This document shows positions 34,008 to 43,323 of a stretch of 64,000 bases of DNA, one piece after another. Made by a program: the position numbers and the translations under genes. Source of the stretch: Couchioplanes caeruleus (GTDB lineage Bacteria; Actinomycetota; Actinomycetes; Mycobacteriales; Micromonosporaceae); NCBI RefSeq assembly GCF_023499255.1, contig NZ_CP092183.1, positions 2,425,501-2,489,500 on the forward strand, written 5' to 3'. Every line of letters starts with the position of its first letter. Position 1 is the first letter of the stretch. The notes under the pieces were generated by a model. That model worked only from the letters and a program-made list of their open reading frames with translations. It did not search any database and was not told the DNA's origin.

Positions 34008-34961
34008 CTAGTGGTCCTTCGGATCGTTCAGTAGCGCCATCAGAGCCGCGGTGCCTTGCTGCAGCGACGGCGCGGCGTTGACCGTGTTGATGGATACGCG
34101 GCGGCAGCCGTCGAGTTCGACGAATACGGCTTCCTTACCCCTGGCGTACAGCACCGCGAATCGGCTGACCGGTTCGGCGCAGTCCGGATCAGCTCGGGGA
34201 GCATCACGTACGGCGGCGTCAATGGCGGCACTACGGTTGGCGGCCACCGAACCGCCGTATTGGAAATCCCCGACCGGCTCGTCGGTTCCACGCTGATCGA
34301 CGGGTACCCGGTAGACACATAGCCGCAGCAGGGCGCCATCGTCGACAAGCGGTCGGACAGACTCGGCCCAACCTCCCACTCGTGCGTACGTCTGCACTGG
34401 GTTGCCGGCGCGCTGCCCACATCGGGCTCCCGCCGCCTGCGCGGACAGGGTCTGCTGAATCGGCCACGACGCCGTCCGGGTCAAGGTCAGGGCGGCGAGC
34501 GCCGTGCGGACCTCATGCCGGTACTTGCCACAGTCATCGAGCGGAATGCCCGGCCGTACCCAGCGACCGGACGCATCGAGTAAGACGAACCACGGAACGC
34601 CGGGATTATCGAGCTGACAAAAGCCCTGACGACGCGGCACATCGGGCAGGTGCAGTGCGGCCACGAGTGCCGTGATGTCACCTGCCTTGTCCTCGGTCGC
34701 CACCTCCCACTGGCTGCCATCGGGCCGTTTCTGTACCTCGGCGCTGCAAACGACAGCGGCGGCCGCAGCGAACTCGACATCCAGTCGCGGCAGAAGGTCT
34801 GCTTCGACATCGGTCCCGGGCTGCCGGGGACCCGACCATGGATTCGCCTGATGGCAGGACTCCCAGCGCGGCAGATCCCGTCCGGCATCGCGCTCGGCGC
34901 AGGCCACGGTCGCGTACGCGAGCAACGCGGCGACTGTCAGCCAGCTTCGTGACCACCGCAC
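34008..34961 (-). CDS. putative lipoprotein
   Basis: 317 residues from GTG 34961. The N-terminus has two Arg, a hydrophobic stretch (LTVAALLAYATVA) and TVAC, an acceptable lipobox with the lipidated Cys at residue 21. The rest is soluble with several cysteines (SCHQANPW, VVCSAEVQK, FCQLDNPG, RCGQRAG, LRLCVYRV, DPDCAEPV, ELDGCRRV), probably disulfide-bonded outside the cell. The ending ALMALLNDPKDH looks complete. No family is recognised. It is convergent with the gene at 33414 and stands alone. Confidence 0.6.
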   Translation of the reverse strand: MRWSRSWLTVAALLAYATVACAERDAGRDLPRWESCHQANPWSGPRQPGTDVEADLLPRLDVEFAAAAAVVCSAEVQKRPDGSQWEVATEDKAGDITALVAALHLPDVPRRQGFCQLDNPGVPWFVLLDASGRWVRPGIPLDDCGKYRHEVRTALAALTLTRTASWPIQQTLSAQAAGARCGQRAGNPVQTYARVGGWAESVRPLVDDGALLRLCVYRVPVDQRGTDEPVGDFQYGGSVAANRSAAIDAAVRDAPRADPDCAEPVSRFAVLYARGKEAVFVELDGCRRVSINTVNAAPSLQQGTAALMALLNDPKDH

Positions 34962-35333
34962 TCGAGTTCCCTCCAGCCCCGATACTCCCGGTGCTCTTCC
35001 AGTACGAGATCAGTCACGTGGCTGCGCTTCGAGCTCCCCACCGTCGCGGGACTGCACGAACTCAGCAGAGCAACCACTGGCCGGCGACTCGGGCCGGCGT
35101 GTCACCCATGCTAGGGATTCGCAGATCGCTCTGACCGGCGAATCGCTCACATCGACCCTTGCACAACGCAATACCTTTTGACGCTTCGGGAGATCCGCTG
35201 CCGGGACGTTCGCATAGACGACGTCGACCGGGGGAAGCAGACCCTTATCGGCTTACCCGAGTCGGACCAGCGAGGGCTCGCACAGGCCGCCCGCCTCACT
35301 GAAGGGTGCTGCTACTTCGAGAACGCTGAGCGA
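34962..35333. other. intergenic stretch without a supported gene
   Basis: 372 bases; no ribosome site or hairpin followed by T residues was seen. Probable promoter region of the lipoprotein gene at its left edge. Confidence 0.3.
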
Positions 35334-35771
35334 TCAGCTGGGTGGGCACAGGCGCGCACTCGGGGTGTAGTCGATCTTCCAGTCGGTGTAGACGCCGAGC
35401 GCGCCGTCATTCAGGCAGCGAAGTCCCACGCTGATCCACCGCACCTCGTTGTCTGAGGTCACGGCGTAGCCGACGCTGACCGTGAAGGTCTCTCCACCGC
35501 AGGGGCAGGCGCATCCTTCCAGTTGGGCGTCATCGAGGTGCTCAGCACTGTCGGCTACCAGAGTTCTGGCGCCGCACTCGAGGCAATCTACTGCGGCCAC
35601 ACCTTGATCGTCGTCAACGAGCGAGAGGAACGTCGCGTTGCCGCACAGTGTGCAGCTAAGGCGCCGGACGCGTGTGACGGGGTAGCCACCAGCCCGGAAT
35701 TGCTGAAGGTAGGTCGCAAGGTCTTCGTCATTGTCGCCGTACCACGATGTCGCATTCTTGCTGATGGCCAC
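35334..35771 (-). CDS. zinc-ribbon-like protein of unknown function
   Basis: 145 residues from GTG 35771. Cys pairs suggest two zinc ribbons: CTLCGN with CLECGAR, and CACPCGG with a later RCLNDG, in which the second Cys of the last pair is missing. The end, GALGVYTDWKIDYTPSARL, and the RWISVGLRC segment are distinctive and, from memory, typical of a conserved actinobacterial family without known function. It is probably cytosolic. The third copy of the IS element is inserted about 190 bases upstream of its start. Confidence 0.65.
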   Translation of the reverse strand: MAISKNATSWYGDNDEDLATYLQQFRAGGYPVTRVRRLSCTLCGNATFLSLVDDDQGVAAVDCLECGARTLVADSAEHLDDAQLEGCACPCGGETFTVSVGYAVTSDNEVRWISVGLRCLNDGALGVYTDWKIDYTPSARLCPPS

Positions 35772-35958
35772 GGCGGACTCCTAAGTCGGGAAGCAGGACG
35801 AGGGTACGCCTGCAGATGTAGCGCTTGAAGCGACGCATACTCTTAGTCTTGGTTCGCCCTCCGCGCAACGGCGGGGCGAAATTGCCCTCCCTGCGCCGGT
35901 CGAATCGTATCCGAGCGGGCGCACCCCATACAGGTCATCCAGAAACGGTCGCGCCTGA

Positions 35959-36886
35959 GTGAGTGTTTGAGAAGTTCTCATGTAGACGGTGTGGCGGCGT
36001 GATCATGATGGCTGGCTCGGGCAGGGTGTCGCGGTGTCATCGCGCCGTGGGTACCCGTCCGACCTGACCGACGCCCAGTGGGACCTCGTCAAAGGCCTCC
36101 TTCCTGAGCCCAGCGGCGACGGACGGCCCGAGAAACATCCACGCCGCGAGATCGTCAACGCGATCCTCTACCTGGTGCGGTCGGGCTGTCCGTGGCGGTA
36201 TCTGCCAGCGGACCTGCCGCCTTGGCAGACGGTGTACTGGTATTTCGTCCGGTGGGAGGAGGCCGGGGTGACGGAGAGCCTGCTGACCGTGTTGCGGGTC
36301 AAGGCCCGGGTGGCGCAGGGCCGCGCTGCGGAGCCCTCGGCCGGGGTGCTGGACTCGCAGAGCGTCAAGGGCGCCGACACCGTCGGACGCGACTCGCGTG
36401 GCTACGACGCCGGCAAGAAGATCAACGGCAGGAAACGGTTCATCGTCACCGACACCGCCGGGCTGCTGATCACCGCCTGCGTCCTGGCCGCCTCGTGGCA
36501 GGACCGCGACGGCGGCAAGACCGCCCTGCTCGGTCTCTATCTGACCAGCCCGGTCCGGCACGTCTTCGCCGATTCCGGGTTCGCCGGCCGGTTCGTCGAC
36601 TGGGCCGCCGACCGGCTGCGAACCACCGTGGAGATCGTGCGAAAACCCGCTGACCAGCGCGGCTTCGCGGTGCAACCGCGCCGCTGGGTCGTCGAACGAA
36701 CTCTGGCCTGGCTCACCGCCCACCGCCGCCTGGCCCGTGACTACGAACGCGACCCCGCCGTCTCCGAAGCCCTCATCCGCTGGGCAGCCATCAACGGCAT
36801 GCTCCGCCGGATCACCCGCGGACACCCATCACGACGCCAATCCCGCCGCGCCCTGACCCGCATCTGACCCCATCTCAAACACTCAC
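35959..36886 (+). mobile_element. IS5-family insertion sequence, copy 3
   Basis: 928 bp, same 14-bp ends and same internal sequence as copies 1 and 2. A 3-bp target duplication TGA flanks it (35956-35958 and 36887-36889), consistent with TNA targets used by some IS5 subgroups. Confidence 0.92.
35989..36867 (+). CDS. IS5-family transposase, copy 3
   Basis: 292 residues, identical to copies 1 and 2, with intact DDE motifs. It is a single, normally inserted copy, which serves as the reference for reading the fused pair at 31311-33165. Confidence 0.92.
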   Translation: MWRRDHDGWLGQGVAVSSRRGYPSDLTDAQWDLVKGLLPEPSGDGRPEKHPRREIVNAILYLVRSGCPWRYLPADLPPWQTVYWYFVRWEEAGVTESLLTVLRVKARVAQGRAAEPSAGVLDSQSVKGADTVGRDSRGYDAGKKINGRKRFIVTDTAGLLITACVLAASWQDRDGGKTALLGLYLTSPVRHVFADSGFAGRFVDWAADRLRTTVEIVRKPADQRGFAVQPRRWVVERTLAWLTAHRRLARDYERDPAVSEALIRWAAINGMLRRITRGHPSRRQSRRALTRI

Positions 36887-37108
36887 TGAGCCGAGCAATG
36901 CCCTCGTCGCGGACAGCGCTCGGCACGGCCTGCGCAAGACCAGATGTCCGGTTCGTCACCCCGGAGTTTCCGTGGCCGCAGCAGTTGGCAGGCTCGCCAA
37001 CCCTCCTCCGCCTAGTTGCGTCCGCGTCGCTGCCAGACGTACGCGGAACCATCGCGCGCATTGAACGGAAGAAGCACCTTCGATTATTGCGTTACGTCAC
37101 GCTGACTG

Positions 37109-37264
37109 CTATCGACGGCCGCGCGTACGCCAAATCCTCCACCGGTAGACGACGCGGCGAAGTGCATACCACACAATTGCAAGCAGAAGAAGCGGGCAAA
37201 ATACGCGCTCCAAAATTGGTCCGAGTCCCCAACCGTCTTCGGCGAAGACGAACTCTAGACTCAT
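37109..37264 (-). CDS. small membrane protein, paralogue of the one at 13336-13536
   Basis: 51 residues from ATG 37264 with GGAAGGA about 8 bases upstream. It begins MSLEFVFAEDGWGLGPILE, then has one membrane helix (VFCPLLLLAIVWYALRRVV) and a basic tail. The N-terminal 20 residues and helix match the 66-residue protein at 13336-13536. The gene follows the 3-helix membrane protein at 37313-37627 by 48 bases on the same strand, so the two may be cotranscribed. Function unknown. Confidence 0.65.
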   Translation of the reverse strand: MSLEFVFAEDGWGLGPILERVFCPLLLLAIVWYALRRVVYRWRIWRTRGRR

Positions 37265-37312
37265 TAACGCAATCCTTCCACACCGACTGCGGCTGAAGTT
37301 GCCGACCTCCAT

Positions 37313-37627
37313 CTATCGTCCGCGTAAATCCGGGCCTTTGTGGGGCCTGAACCGCGTGATAGCGATGACGGCGAGCGGAACCGGAGCGCACAGAACCCAA
37401 AAGCTGGCATCAGACCCCATCCAGCCAGCAGCATTCCCGACCCAGGCGAAGGGGGTGGCCAAGCAAGCCAGCCCTAGCAGAAACCAGAATACAGCGGCGT
37501 CGAATACGCTGCGCCAGCCTCGACCGGTGGCCTTGATCGTAGGCGCGTCACCAGTCACGAGCACGCGGGCACCCCAGCCGACAAGGGCTATACCGGCCAC
37601 CGCTGCGACCAGTGCTTGCACCTCCAT
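37313..37627 (-). CDS. small membrane protein of unknown function
   Basis: 104 residues from ATG 37627; TAGGCT lies 6 bases upstream with no Shine-Dalgarno, so the start is likely leaderless (a start two codons earlier is possible). Three hydrophobic segments are visible: VQALVAAVAGIALVGWGA, FDAAVFWFLLGLACLATPF and SFWVLCAPVPLAVIAI. A short basic tail follows. It is upstream of the 51-residue membrane protein on the same strand. The family is unknown to me. Confidence 0.6.
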   Translation of the reverse strand: MEVQALVAAVAGIALVGWGARVLVTGDAPTIKATGRGWRSVFDAAVFWFLLGLACLATPFAWVGNAAGWMGSDASFWVLCAPVPLAVIAITRFRPHKGPDLRGR

Positions 37628-37996
37628 GGTCACAGCCTAGGAACCGCCGCCCACTGAACGGATCATGCCTGGGGCGCTCTGATCTGACCGAACGGCTATG
37701 GTGGAGGCGACTGCCCATGCCGCTGATCTCGCCCAGGTTCGAGATGGGTGCTGTCAACGCCACCACCTTCGAAGCCGCGTTCGGCCTGCCACCTAATTGT
37801 GGATAGCTGATGCCGACGAGGGGCACTCGACTTCCGCCGAGCGGGCGTGCAGCCACACAGGGCCGCCAAGCCACGGCGCCCTGGGCAGGATAGCGGAATC
37901 ACATCCTGTCGAATGAGCTCGATACGTCGACGACGCAGATCACTGTCAGACGGGGGAGAACGCTGGAGTGCGAATAGTCGGAAATCCGTTTGCGGT
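37628..37996. other. intergenic stretch without a supported gene
   Basis: 369 bases between two leftward genes. It contains the likely leaderless promoter of 37313-37627 at its left edge; otherwise nothing is seen. Confidence 0.3.
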
Positions 37997-38563
37997 TCAA
38001 CAGCCGGACGGTTCATGAGGTCCGGGCCACCACGCTACTACGTCATAGATGTCGCCTTCAGGACCGTTCACCGACGAATCCTGGAGGTAGAACTCCATAA
38101 ACGCTCGGTTTCCGTCAACCTGCTTGCTGAGACACAAGACAGTATTCAAGCTCTGCTTGGCCGCATCCACCTCAAGCTCGGCCGGCCCGCCCGACACCGA
38201 CCACGGTCGCCAACCATCGTCTGCTGCCAATTTCTGGTAAAAGGTCATCACATACCGGGTATCCATCTGCGCCCAGCGGTATTCGCGGCTTGCGAAAACT
38301 TGCCCGCTGACGCGGTTGCATCCCGCACCCTGCTCGACGACCTTCGCGGGAGCCGGATGCACCGTCATGAAGGACAGATCAGCCAGGATCTGCGCACGAT
38401 GCCGGTCACGTTCACTGACACAGCCATCATCAGCCGCCGCAGCATGATGGGCCGATCCCCGATGGTTCGACCGCACGACGAAGGTGACGCCGGCAGCGAC
38501 CGCAACTAGACATAGCAGCGCCGCGCTGCATACCAGCGTCGTCGGGCTCGCTACCTTCGGCAT
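37997..38563 (-). CDS. membrane-anchored secreted protein, intact paralogue of 18601-19172
   Basis: 188 residues from ATG 38563, with TATGGT 6 bases upstream and no ribosome site (leaderless). An N-terminal anchor (LVCSAALLCLVAVAAGVTFVV) is followed by a mature region with Cys at about 48, DLSFMTVHPAPAKVVEQGAG, CNRVSGQVFASREYRWAQM, VMTFYQKLAADDGWRPW, a Cys in TVLCLSKQVDG, FMEFYLQDSSVNGPEGD and a C-terminal EPSGC. It aligns over its length with the frameshifted gene at 18601-19172 and more distantly with 33414-33941. The family is unknown to me; it is presumably outside the membrane. Confidence 0.7.
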   Translation of the reverse strand: MPKVASPTTLVCSAALLCLVAVAAGVTFVVRSNHRGSAHHAAAADDGCVSERDRHRAQILADLSFMTVHPAPAKVVEQGAGCNRVSGQVFASREYRWAQMDTRYVMTFYQKLAADDGWRPWSVSGGPAELEVDAAKQSLNTVLCLSKQVDGNRAFMEFYLQDSSVNGPEGDIYDVVAWWPGPHEPSGC

Positions 38564-38938
38564 GGGCGCACCATAGCGACGGCCGAGCGATCACAGACTC
38601 AGCGGTTCGGACGATCACTCCAACCCGCCTGTAGTGGTGACCGATTCCGGCGGTAGACCACTGCTCGCCGCAAGCCCAGCCCTAACTGGCACATGCGTGC
38701 TCAGAGGTCGACAAATTATCTGCAGCCGGAGACCCGTCAGTCCCCTGTCAGGCGATCTGGGCTCCGGCGTGCAGAGACAGGCGCGGGGTCGGCCGATGCC
38801 GCTGTATGGGGCCGTCGACTAGACTGGGGTGCTCGAGCCCGGCGCGCGCACGTGTCACGGAGGGTCATCCGCAGCGGATGGGGTTCTCAGGAGCGCACCG
38901 TTGCGACGCGGCGGCGAACCGCAAATACGGTGACAGAT

Positions 38939-38990
38939 GGCCCGTGAACAGGAATTATGCGGTTCTTATTCTGCCACGTATGGTCCACAC
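38939..38990 (+). repeat. dispersed repeat, copy 4
   Basis: GCCCGTGAACAGGAATT precedes ATG 38957; the 34 bases from the ATG are identical to copy 3 at 25952 and encode MRFLFCHVWST. An intrinsic terminator starts 20 bases after the repeat. Confidence 0.6.
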
Positions 38991-39009
38991 GTAGATCGTC
39001 CTGCGAAAC

Positions 39010-39043
39010 ACGCGCCGTCATGATCCATGACGGCGCGTTTTTT
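39010..39043 (+). terminator. intrinsic terminator
   Basis: ACGCGCCGTCATG pairs with CATGACGGCGCGT (13 bp, perfect) over the loop ATC, followed by a T6 run ending at 39043. It is the only classical rho-independent terminator seen in the window. Confidence 0.85.
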
Positions 39044-39303
39044 CGTCACGGTACTGGCAGCAGGCCCGGTCGGCCAGGCTGACCTCTCCCGTGACTGATT
39101 CCCGCCTCCCTGGGTGAGCACAACCATGTCTGCACCTTGGTCGTCGTTCGACGTGCGCTGCGTCAGGCGCCGCTCCACCGCAGGCGCGGGCCCCCGCAGG
39201 AGCGGCTGCCCGCCCAGCGCCGGGCGTGACGAGTGGTTGGCGCGTGTCACTGCGGCGCGCTCACCTCTTGACCCGGGCTGTACAAGTGTTTAGCGTTTTG
39301 AAC

Positions 39304-39942
39304 ATGAGTTCAGTCGCTGACGACGGTGACCTGACGGCCAAGGCAAACATTCGCAACGCCGCTCTGCGCCTGTTCGCTGAGCGTGGGCCCGATGCCGTCA
39401 CGATGCGGGAGATCGCCGCGGCGGCCGGTGTTTCGCCGGCGCTCCTGGTGCATCACTTCGGCAGCAAGGACGGGTTGCGGGCGGCGGTGGACGGCTATGC
39501 CTCGCGGGCCTTCGACTCATTGTTCGAGATGGACGAGCGAGCCCTGGCCGGCGCGCTGACCGGGGACAACTGGGTGTCGGTTGCCGACTTGTTCGCGCGT
39601 GCCTTCCCGCACGGCTCGCCGCTGCCCGCGTACCTGCGCCGGCTGTTGCTCGTCAACGACCCGGCGGGCGCGGCGCTGTTCGGTCGTTGGTACGCGCTCA
39701 CCCGCCGGCTGCTCGACTCCATGACCGAGATGGGCGCCGTCCGGCCGGGTGAAGACCCGGCGGTCCGTGCCGCGTTCTTCCTGGCCAACGACCTCGCACT
39801 GATCCTGTTGCGCAACCAGATCGCCGCCGCGATCGGAATCGACCCGCTCACGCCGGAGGGCATCACCCGCTGGGCCAGAGAGGTCGCCACCGTCTACACG
39901 CAGGGCGCGTTCATGACAGCGCCCGGGGAGGAGCCATCGTGA
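39304..39942 (+). CDS. TetR-family transcriptional regulator of the ABC exporter
   Basis: 212 residues from ATG 39304. The N-terminal TetR helix-turn-helix is clear: IRNAALRLFAERGPDAVTMR, then EIAAAAGVSPALLVHHFGSK. The C-terminal ligand domain has no specific motif. Its stop is overlapped by the GTG of the ABC ATPase gene (GTGA), so regulator, ATPase and permease are one operon, and it most likely represses the exporter until a drug or lipid ligand binds. The C-terminus is slightly longer than the minimal TetR but normal. Confidence 0.88.
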   Translation: MSSVADDGDLTAKANIRNAALRLFAERGPDAVTMREIAAAAGVSPALLVHHFGSKDGLRAAVDGYASRAFDSLFEMDERALAGALTGDNWVSVADLFARAFPHGSPLPAYLRRLLLVNDPAGAALFGRWYALTRRLLDSMTEMGAVRPGEDPAVRAAFFLANDLALILLRNQIAAAIGIDPLTPEGITRWAREVATVYTQGAFMTAPGEEPS

Positions 39943-40889
39943 GTGCGCCCACCGATGTCATCCAGATCCACGAGCTCACCAAGGCGTTCGGCACAGTGCG
40001 CGCCCTGGATGGGCTGGAACTCACGGTCCGTCCGGGCGAGGTCCACGGTTTTCTCGGCCCCAACGGGGCGGGCAAGTCCACCACCATCCGCATCCTGCTC
40101 GGCCTGACCCGGGCCACCGGCGGCCACGTCGAACTGTTCGGTGCCGACCCCTGGCGGGACGCCGCCCGGCTGCACCGGCGTCTCGCCTACGTCGCCGGGG
40201 ACGTCGCGTTGTGGCCCGGTCTGACCGGCGGCCAATGCCTCGACGTGATCGGCGCGACGCACGGCGGAGTCGACGAAAAGCGCCGGGACCGGCTGATCGA
40301 GCGCTTCGAACTCGATCCGACCAAGCGGATCCGGGACTACTCCAAAGGCAACCGCCAGAAGGTCGCCCTGGTGGCCGCATTGTCCGCGGAGGCGGAGCTG
40401 CTCGTCCTCGACGAGCCCACGTCCGGGCTCGACCCCCTGATGGAGCAGGCGTTCCAGCAGTGCGTACGCGAACGGAAGCAGGATGGCGTCACGGTGCTGC
40501 TCTCCAGTCACCTCCTCGACGAGGTCGAGGCGCTGGCCGACCGGGTCAGCATCGTTCGCCGGGGCCGGACCGTCACCACCGGCACCCTCGCCGACCTGCG
40601 CCGCCACACCCGGACCGCGGTGCACGCCGTCACCGCCCGCAAGCCCGAAGACCTCGCCGGCGCCGAGGGCGTGGCCGACTGCGTCTGTGAACGGTTGGAC
40701 GGGCATGTCGACACCCGGTTCACGATCGACGCCGACCACCTGGACGCCATGATCGGCAGGCTGCACGCCGCCCGGATCCACACCCTGACCGTCACCCCGC
40801 CGAGCCTCGACGCGCTGTTCCTGCGCAGCTACGGCGAAGCCCTCGACGCGGAAGAGGCCGGCGAAACGCTCACCCAGGGTGCGCGATGA
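39939..40889 (+). CDS. ABC transporter ATP-binding protein
   Basis: 316 residues. Walker A is GPNGAGKST (about residues 41-49), the Q-loop region follows, the signature is YSKGNRQKV (a variant of LSGGQ), and Walker B is LLVLDEPTSGLDP, with the switch His in LLSSHLLDEVEALADR. The C-terminal ~90 residues resemble the accessory domain of drug/antibiotic exporters of the DrrA type. It overlaps the regulator upstream and the permease downstream by 4 bases each. It should energise export by the neighbouring 530-residue permease. Confidence 0.92.
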   Translation: MSAPTDVIQIHELTKAFGTVRALDGLELTVRPGEVHGFLGPNGAGKSTTIRILLGLTRATGGHVELFGADPWRDAARLHRRLAYVAGDVALWPGLTGGQCLDVIGATHGGVDEKRRDRLIERFELDPTKRIRDYSKGNRQKVALVAALSAEAELLVLDEPTSGLDPLMEQAFQQCVRERKQDGVTVLLSSHLLDEVEALADRVSIVRRGRTVTTGTLADLRRHTRTAVHAVTARKPEDLAGAEGVADCVCERLDGHVDTRFTIDADHLDAMIGRLHAARIHTLTVTPPSLDALFLRSYGEALDAEEAGETLTQGAR

Positions 40890-42478
40890 ATGCCGCCGCT
40901 TCCTCTCCGCACGAACTGGGCACGATGGTCCGGATCGTCTGGCGCACGCGCCGCCGCGGCATCCTCGTCTGGATCATCGCCCTCGCGGCGAGCATGACGG
41001 GCACGGCCGCCGCGGTCGCCGGCCTCTACGACACCCCGGCCAAGATCCGTACCTATGCCGAGGCGGTCACCGCAGGCAGCGCGCTGGCCGCCATCAACGG
41101 CCACGTCGAGGGTATCGACAGTCTCGGCGGAGTCATCCAGGACGAGTTCGGGTTCCTCGCCTCGTTTCTGCTCCCGCTGTTGGGCATCGGGGTGGTCGCC
41201 GGCTCGACGCGCCGCGAGGAGGAGTCGGGCCGGCTCGAGACGATCCTCGGCGGCCGGATCGCCCGGCATCAGCCGACTCTTGCCGCCCTCATGGTGGCGG
41301 CCTCGGCGGTCCTCGTCACGTCGATCCTCTTTGCCGCCGGGCTGGTGCTCCTGGAGGTCCCGGTGTCCGGGGCGATCCTCTACAGCGCGGCGCTCGGCGC
41401 GCTGGCGTTCGTCTTCGCCGGGCTCGCGGCGCTGCTGGCGCAACTCGTGCTGCACACCCGAGGGATATATACGTGGAGCCTGATCGTGCTGGCTGCGGCC
41501 TACGTCCTGCGTGGGGTCGGCGACACGACCCTCGGCTGGTTGACGTGGCTGTCCCCGCTGGGCTGGGCGGAGAAGACAGCACCGTTCGATGACCAGCGGT
41601 GGTGGGTGCTCGTCGTCCCGGCCGTCGCGGGCCTCGCCTCGGGCGGCGCGGCCGTGCGGCTGGCCGCGCGCCGCGACGTCGGCAGCGCGCTGCTGCGTGG
41701 CGGCTCCGGCCCGGCGCGGGCGGCCCGGCGAGGGCCGGTCGGTTTCGCGGCCTGGATCCACCGCCCGGCAATCGCCGGCTGGCTGGCGGGCGGGATCCTG
41801 CTCACTGCGATGATGGGCTCGCTGTCCCAACAGTTCCTCGACGCGATGGCCGGCAACCCCGCGCTGGCCGAGGCCATCGGCATCCGAGGTGGTCGGCCGT
41901 TGGACGGCTTCATCGCCGTGACCCAGCTCTATCTGGCGATCATCGGGACCGGGTACGTCATCCAGGCGATCGGCACGCTCCGCACCGAGGAGGCCGAGGG
42001 CCGCCTGGAGACCCGACTCGCCGGCACTCTCTCCCGCCTCCGTTGGCTGGCAGCCCACAGCGTCATCATCGCGGCCGGGCTGATACTCATCGTCGTCGGC
42101 TCGTCCGCGGTCCTTGCACTGTCGACCGCCTGGTCCCTCGGCAACACGGACGAATTCACCACCACCATGGCAGCCGGCCTGGCTTATCTGCCGTCCGAAC
42201 TCGTACCCGCCGGTCTCGCCCTCGTACTGTTCGGCCTGTGGCCCCGCGGCATCGGATTGGCCTGGGCCGGATACGCCCTCGCGACCTTCATCTCCATTCT
42301 CGGCCCCGGCCTTGAACTCGCGCAGTGGGTACTCGACCTTGCCCCTGCAACGCATGTCGGCAACCCTCCACTGGGAACGGTCGATGCCGGTGGCCTCGCA
42401 GCGCTCATGGTCGCCGCCGTCGCGCTCGCGCTGGCCGGGTTCAGCGCCTTCCACCGCCGCGACATACCACGTGCTTGA
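40886..42478 (+). CDS. ABC transporter permease, polyketide antibiotic exporter type
   Basis: 530 residues from ATG 40886, overlapping the ATPase stop (ATGA). Twelve hydrophobic segments in two sets of six are visible, starting at VWIIALAASMTGTAAAVAGL, so this is a fused two-half ABC-2-like permease of the kind annotated as exporter of polyketide antibiotics. Repeated elements EESGRLETILGGRIAR and EEAEGRLETRLAGTLSR in the two halves show the internal duplication. It belongs to the TetR-ABC operon. The substrate is unknown. Confidence 0.88.
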   Translation: MNAAASSPHELGTMVRIVWRTRRRGILVWIIALAASMTGTAAAVAGLYDTPAKIRTYAEAVTAGSALAAINGHVEGIDSLGGVIQDEFGFLASFLLPLLGIGVVAGSTRREEESGRLETILGGRIARHQPTLAALMVAASAVLVTSILFAAGLVLLEVPVSGAILYSAALGALAFVFAGLAALLAQLVLHTRGIYTWSLIVLAAAYVLRGVGDTTLGWLTWLSPLGWAEKTAPFDDQRWWVLVVPAVAGLASGGAAVRLAARRDVGSALLRGGSGPARAARRGPVGFAAWIHRPAIAGWLAGGILLTAMMGSLSQQFLDAMAGNPALAEAIGIRGGRPLDGFIAVTQLYLAIIGTGYVIQAIGTLRTEEAEGRLETRLAGTLSRLRWLAAHSVIIAAGLILIVVGSSAVLALSTAWSLGNTDEFTTTMAAGLAYLPSELVPAGLALVLFGLWPRGIGLAWAGYALATFISILGPGLELAQWVLDLAPATHVGNPPLGTVDAGGLAALMVAAVALALAGFSAFHRRDIPRA

Positions 42479-42684
42479 CCCGGTAATGCGCAGCTGAAGC
42501 CTCCACGGCCGACGGCGCCGGGCAGGAGCGGGAGCGGGAGCGGCGCGAAGTGTGCGTTGCCGATATGCGAGCGCAACGCCGGGTATGTGCGCGTCCGTGA
42601 GCCGACCTCCGGGAGTCGTGCGGAGTGGGCCCGAGCTCACTCGCACGCCCTCGGTTCACGTCGGTGCGGGTTCGCGTCGTGGTC

Positions 42685-43323
42685 TCACTGCACGCCCAGG
42701 CCGTAGCGCTGCGCGAGCAGTCCCGCCTGGGTCCGGTTGGCGCAGCAGAGCTTGGTGAGCACCCGGGACACGTATCCCTTGACGGTCTGCTCGGTCAGAT
42801 GAAGCCGGGCGCCGATCTGTGCGTTGGACAGGCCCTCGCCGAGACAGGTCAGTACCTCGATGTCCCGCTCCGTCAGCCCGTCGGGCAGGGCCGACCGTGC
42901 CACTCCGGCCAGAAGTCCCTTGGTCGTGCCGGGCGGGAGGACCGTGTGTCCGGCCGCGGCCACCCGGACCAGCGCGATGAGGTCCCGGGGTGGTGTCGAC
43001 TTCAGCACGTAGCCCGCCGCGCCCGCGCGGAGAGCGGCGAGGACGTGCCGGTCCGCGTCGAATGTGGTCAGCGCGACGACCACCGGCGGCTTCGGCAATG
43101 CGACGATCCGGGTGGTGGCGACCAGCCCGTCCACACCCGGCATCCGCAGGTCCATGAGCACGAGATCGGGCCGATGCCGGATCACGGCGTCCAGTCCGGC
43201 CGCGCCGTCGTGTGCGACCTCGACGATCCGGATGTCTGCGGCGGACTCCAGGATGGTGCGCAGGTGGGCGCAGACCATCGGATCGTCGTCGACGACGACC
43301 ACGCGCACCGGATGCAGGTTCAT
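42685..43323 (-). CDS. NarL/FixJ-family response regulator
   Basis: 212 residues from ATG 43323. The receiver domain has VVVVDDDPMV (acidic pocket) and the phosphoacceptor Asp58 in VLMDLRMPGVDG, with Thr and Lys of the active site in ALTTFDAD and YVLKSTPP. The C-terminal LuxR-type HTH reads LTERDIEVLTCLGEGLSNAQ, then IGARLHLTEQTVKGYVSRVL. Its start overlaps the stop of the histidine kinase gene (ATGA), so the two form a two-component operon. It lies tail-to-tail with the ABC exporter operon. Confidence 0.92.
   Translation of the reverse strand: MNLHPVRVVVVDDDPMVCAHLRTILESAADIRIVEVAHDGAAGLDAVIRHRPDLVLMDLRMPGVDGLVATTRIVALPKPPVVVALTTFDADRHVLAALRAGAAGYVLKSTPPRDLIALVRVAAAGHTVLPPGTTKGLLAGVARSALPDGLTERDIEVLTCLGEGLSNAQIGARLHLTEQTVKGYVSRVLTKLCCANRTQAGLLAQRYGLGVQ

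Larger units (their letters stand above)
38564..39303. other. 740-base stretch without a protein gene
   Basis: Contains repeat copy 4 (38939-38990) and an intrinsic terminator (39010-39043), described separately. The remaining sequence shows only GC-driven open frames. The right edge is the promoter side of the TetR gene at 39304. Confidence 0.4.
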
